DNA from: Clostridia bacterium
GTDB taxonomy: Bacteria > Bacillota > Clostridia > Oscillospirales > CAG-272
Assembly (NCBI GenBank): GCA_017452215.1
Contig: JAFTMU010000381.1
Span: 1 to 6,689, forward strand
Direction: 5' to 3'
DNA: 6,689 bases
This document shows, piece after piece, positions 6,023 through 6,689 of the stretch. The position numbers and the translations under genes were made by a program. Below the pieces are notes generated by a model. It did not search any database. It was not told where the DNA came from and saw only the letters and a list, made by a program, of their open reading frames with translations. Within the stretch, counting starts at the first letter, position 1. The number at the start of each line of letters is the position of its first letter.

Positions 6023-6689
6023 TTATACAAATCTTTGCGCATACCCACATCTTTTGCACAGCTCCTCGGTGGCTTTCCCGCAATGAAAGCCCTCCGTCAT
6101 CGCCCGTGCCCGAGGGGAAGCGAGGATGGATTCTATATCCTCACAAAAGATATTACCAAGAGGAATTCCTCCCTCACAGTCAAGACAGCAGGGCACCACA
6201 GTACCGTCTGCCAGAATGCCGAACTGATCCTTCAACCCATAGCAGAAAAACCGCTCCCCTTGGATCGGTGCGTTTTGATCGGGCCAGGCAAAGCGCTCTC
6301 CCCATTCCAGATAGACGTTGTCGCAGATCCGAGCGCCTCGGGCGTTCTCTGCCCAGACGCCGGGGAGCTGCTCCTTCAGTAGCCGAAGCGCCGTTTCATT
6401 TCTACCGCCATCAAAGCCCCGATTCCAAAGACGAAATACCACAATGACGCCCCGCTCTGCGGCGCTCCTTGCAAAATCCGCAAGCTCGCATACGTACCGT
6501 GTATACGCTCCGTCACTCCCCTCCTCAAAGCTGTGCAGGGAGATGTTGACCTTATGCAGCCCCGCAGATAAGAGCTCTCCTTTCCGCTTGCCCAGGAGTG
6601 TACCGTTTGTAGTAATGATGGATTTGTATCCCCGCTCTCCCGCCATCTGGATCAATTCGGGACGCAGAGGGTGGGTCAGAGGCTCTCCC
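6023..6689 (-). CDS. Radical SAM/SPASM domain protein, N-terminus beyond the window edge
   Basis: The window shows 221 C-terminal residues; the reading frame is open to the right edge. It starts inside the radical SAM core at GEPLTHP, the SAM-contacting GEP motif, followed by ITTNGTLL and NISLHSFE, typical core strands. The CxxxCxxC motif that holds the SAM-cleaving 4Fe-4S cluster should lie about 60 residues further upstream, outside the window. The C-terminal part is a SPASM-type auxiliary cluster region: FCYGL, ILADGTVVPCCLDC, PLGNIF, then EELCKRCGYAQRF. Cysteines at visible positions 149, 167, 168, 171, 182, 203, 211 and 214 can supply one auxiliary cluster. The pattern resembles a common Firmicutes family of roughly 280 residues whose reaction is not known to me. 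SPASM proteins often modify peptides or act in cofactor maturation, but no peptide precursor is visible here. A TTG in frame at 6655 is internal, not the start. Confidence 0.92.
   Translation of the reverse strand, partial: GEPLTHPLRPELIQMAGERGYKSIITTNGTLLGKRKGELLSAGLHKVNISLHSFEEGSDGAYTRYVCELADFARSAAERGVIVVFRLWNRGFDGGRNETALRLLKEQLPGVWAENARGARICDNVYLEWGERFAWPDQNAPIQGERFFCYGLKDQFGILADGTVVPCCLDCEGGIPLGNIFCEDIESILASPRARAMTEGFHCGKATEELCKRCGYAQRFV

Noticed and set aside
6023..6655. TTG at 6655 as the start of the radical SAM protein
   Set aside because: The frame continues to the window edge and the residues upstream include the conserved GEPLTHP core motif, so the TTG encodes an internal leucine.
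1..6689. Mobile elements, CRISPR arrays, tRNA or rRNA genes, phage genes or a defence system
   Set aside because: I saw no transposase or integrase motifs, no regularly spaced repeats and no RNA gene signatures on either strand. All long coding regions are assigned to enzyme families.

Overview
This window looks like chromosomal DNA from a low-to-moderate GC Firmicute, most likely an uncultured or gut-type member of the Clostridia. The reasons are near-consensus sigma-A style promoters, purine-rich Shine-Dalgarno sites, and protein sequences that read like clostridial family members. The taxon is inferred from these features; no search was run. All five protein genes lie on the minus strand, so transcription runs from the right edge to the left edge. 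I see no tRNA, rRNA, mobile element or CRISPR array.

Layout in the direction of transcription. (1) 6689-6023: the C-terminal part of a radical SAM/SPASM protein whose cluster-binding N-terminus lies beyond the right edge. (2) 6022-5897: a gap with an extended -10 promoter. It drives (3) a GH20 beta-N-acetylhexosaminidase (5896-4466) with no signal peptide, closed by an intrinsic terminator at 4453-4413. (4) 4412-4039: a gene-free stretch. It holds nothing recognisable down to about 4258, then a near-perfect promoter (TTGACT, 17 bp, TGC-TATAAT), then a leader of roughly 184 nt with two stem-loops and a good ribosome binding site. (5) That promoter starts a tight operon: a membrane-anchored PglF/CapD-type UDP-sugar 4,6-dehydratase (4038-1945), a PglE-type PLP aminotransferase (1912-647) and a PglC-type phosphoglycosyl transferase (632 to the left edge). 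The gaps between them are 32 and 14 bp, with no terminator.

How the genes work together. Dehydratase, sugar aminotransferase and short phosphoglycosyl transferase match the order of chemistry in the bacillosamine branch of Campylobacter protein glycosylation. UDP-GlcNAc is dehydrated to the 4-keto-6-deoxy sugar, aminated at C4, usually acetylated by PglD, and transferred as a sugar phosphate to undecaprenyl phosphate at the membrane. No acetyltransferase is present here; if the pathway is complete, one should lie just beyond the left edge. The likely product is the first lipid-linked sugar of a surface polysaccharide or glycoprotein glycan. The hexosaminidase is a separate transcription unit and probably releases GlcNAc or GalNAc from imported or recycled oligosaccharides in the cytoplasm. 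The radical SAM protein belongs to a recognisable but functionally undefined family.

No wholly new system is evident. The most interesting parts are the structured leader of the glycan operon and the bacillosamine-type gene set in a probable Gram-positive background.
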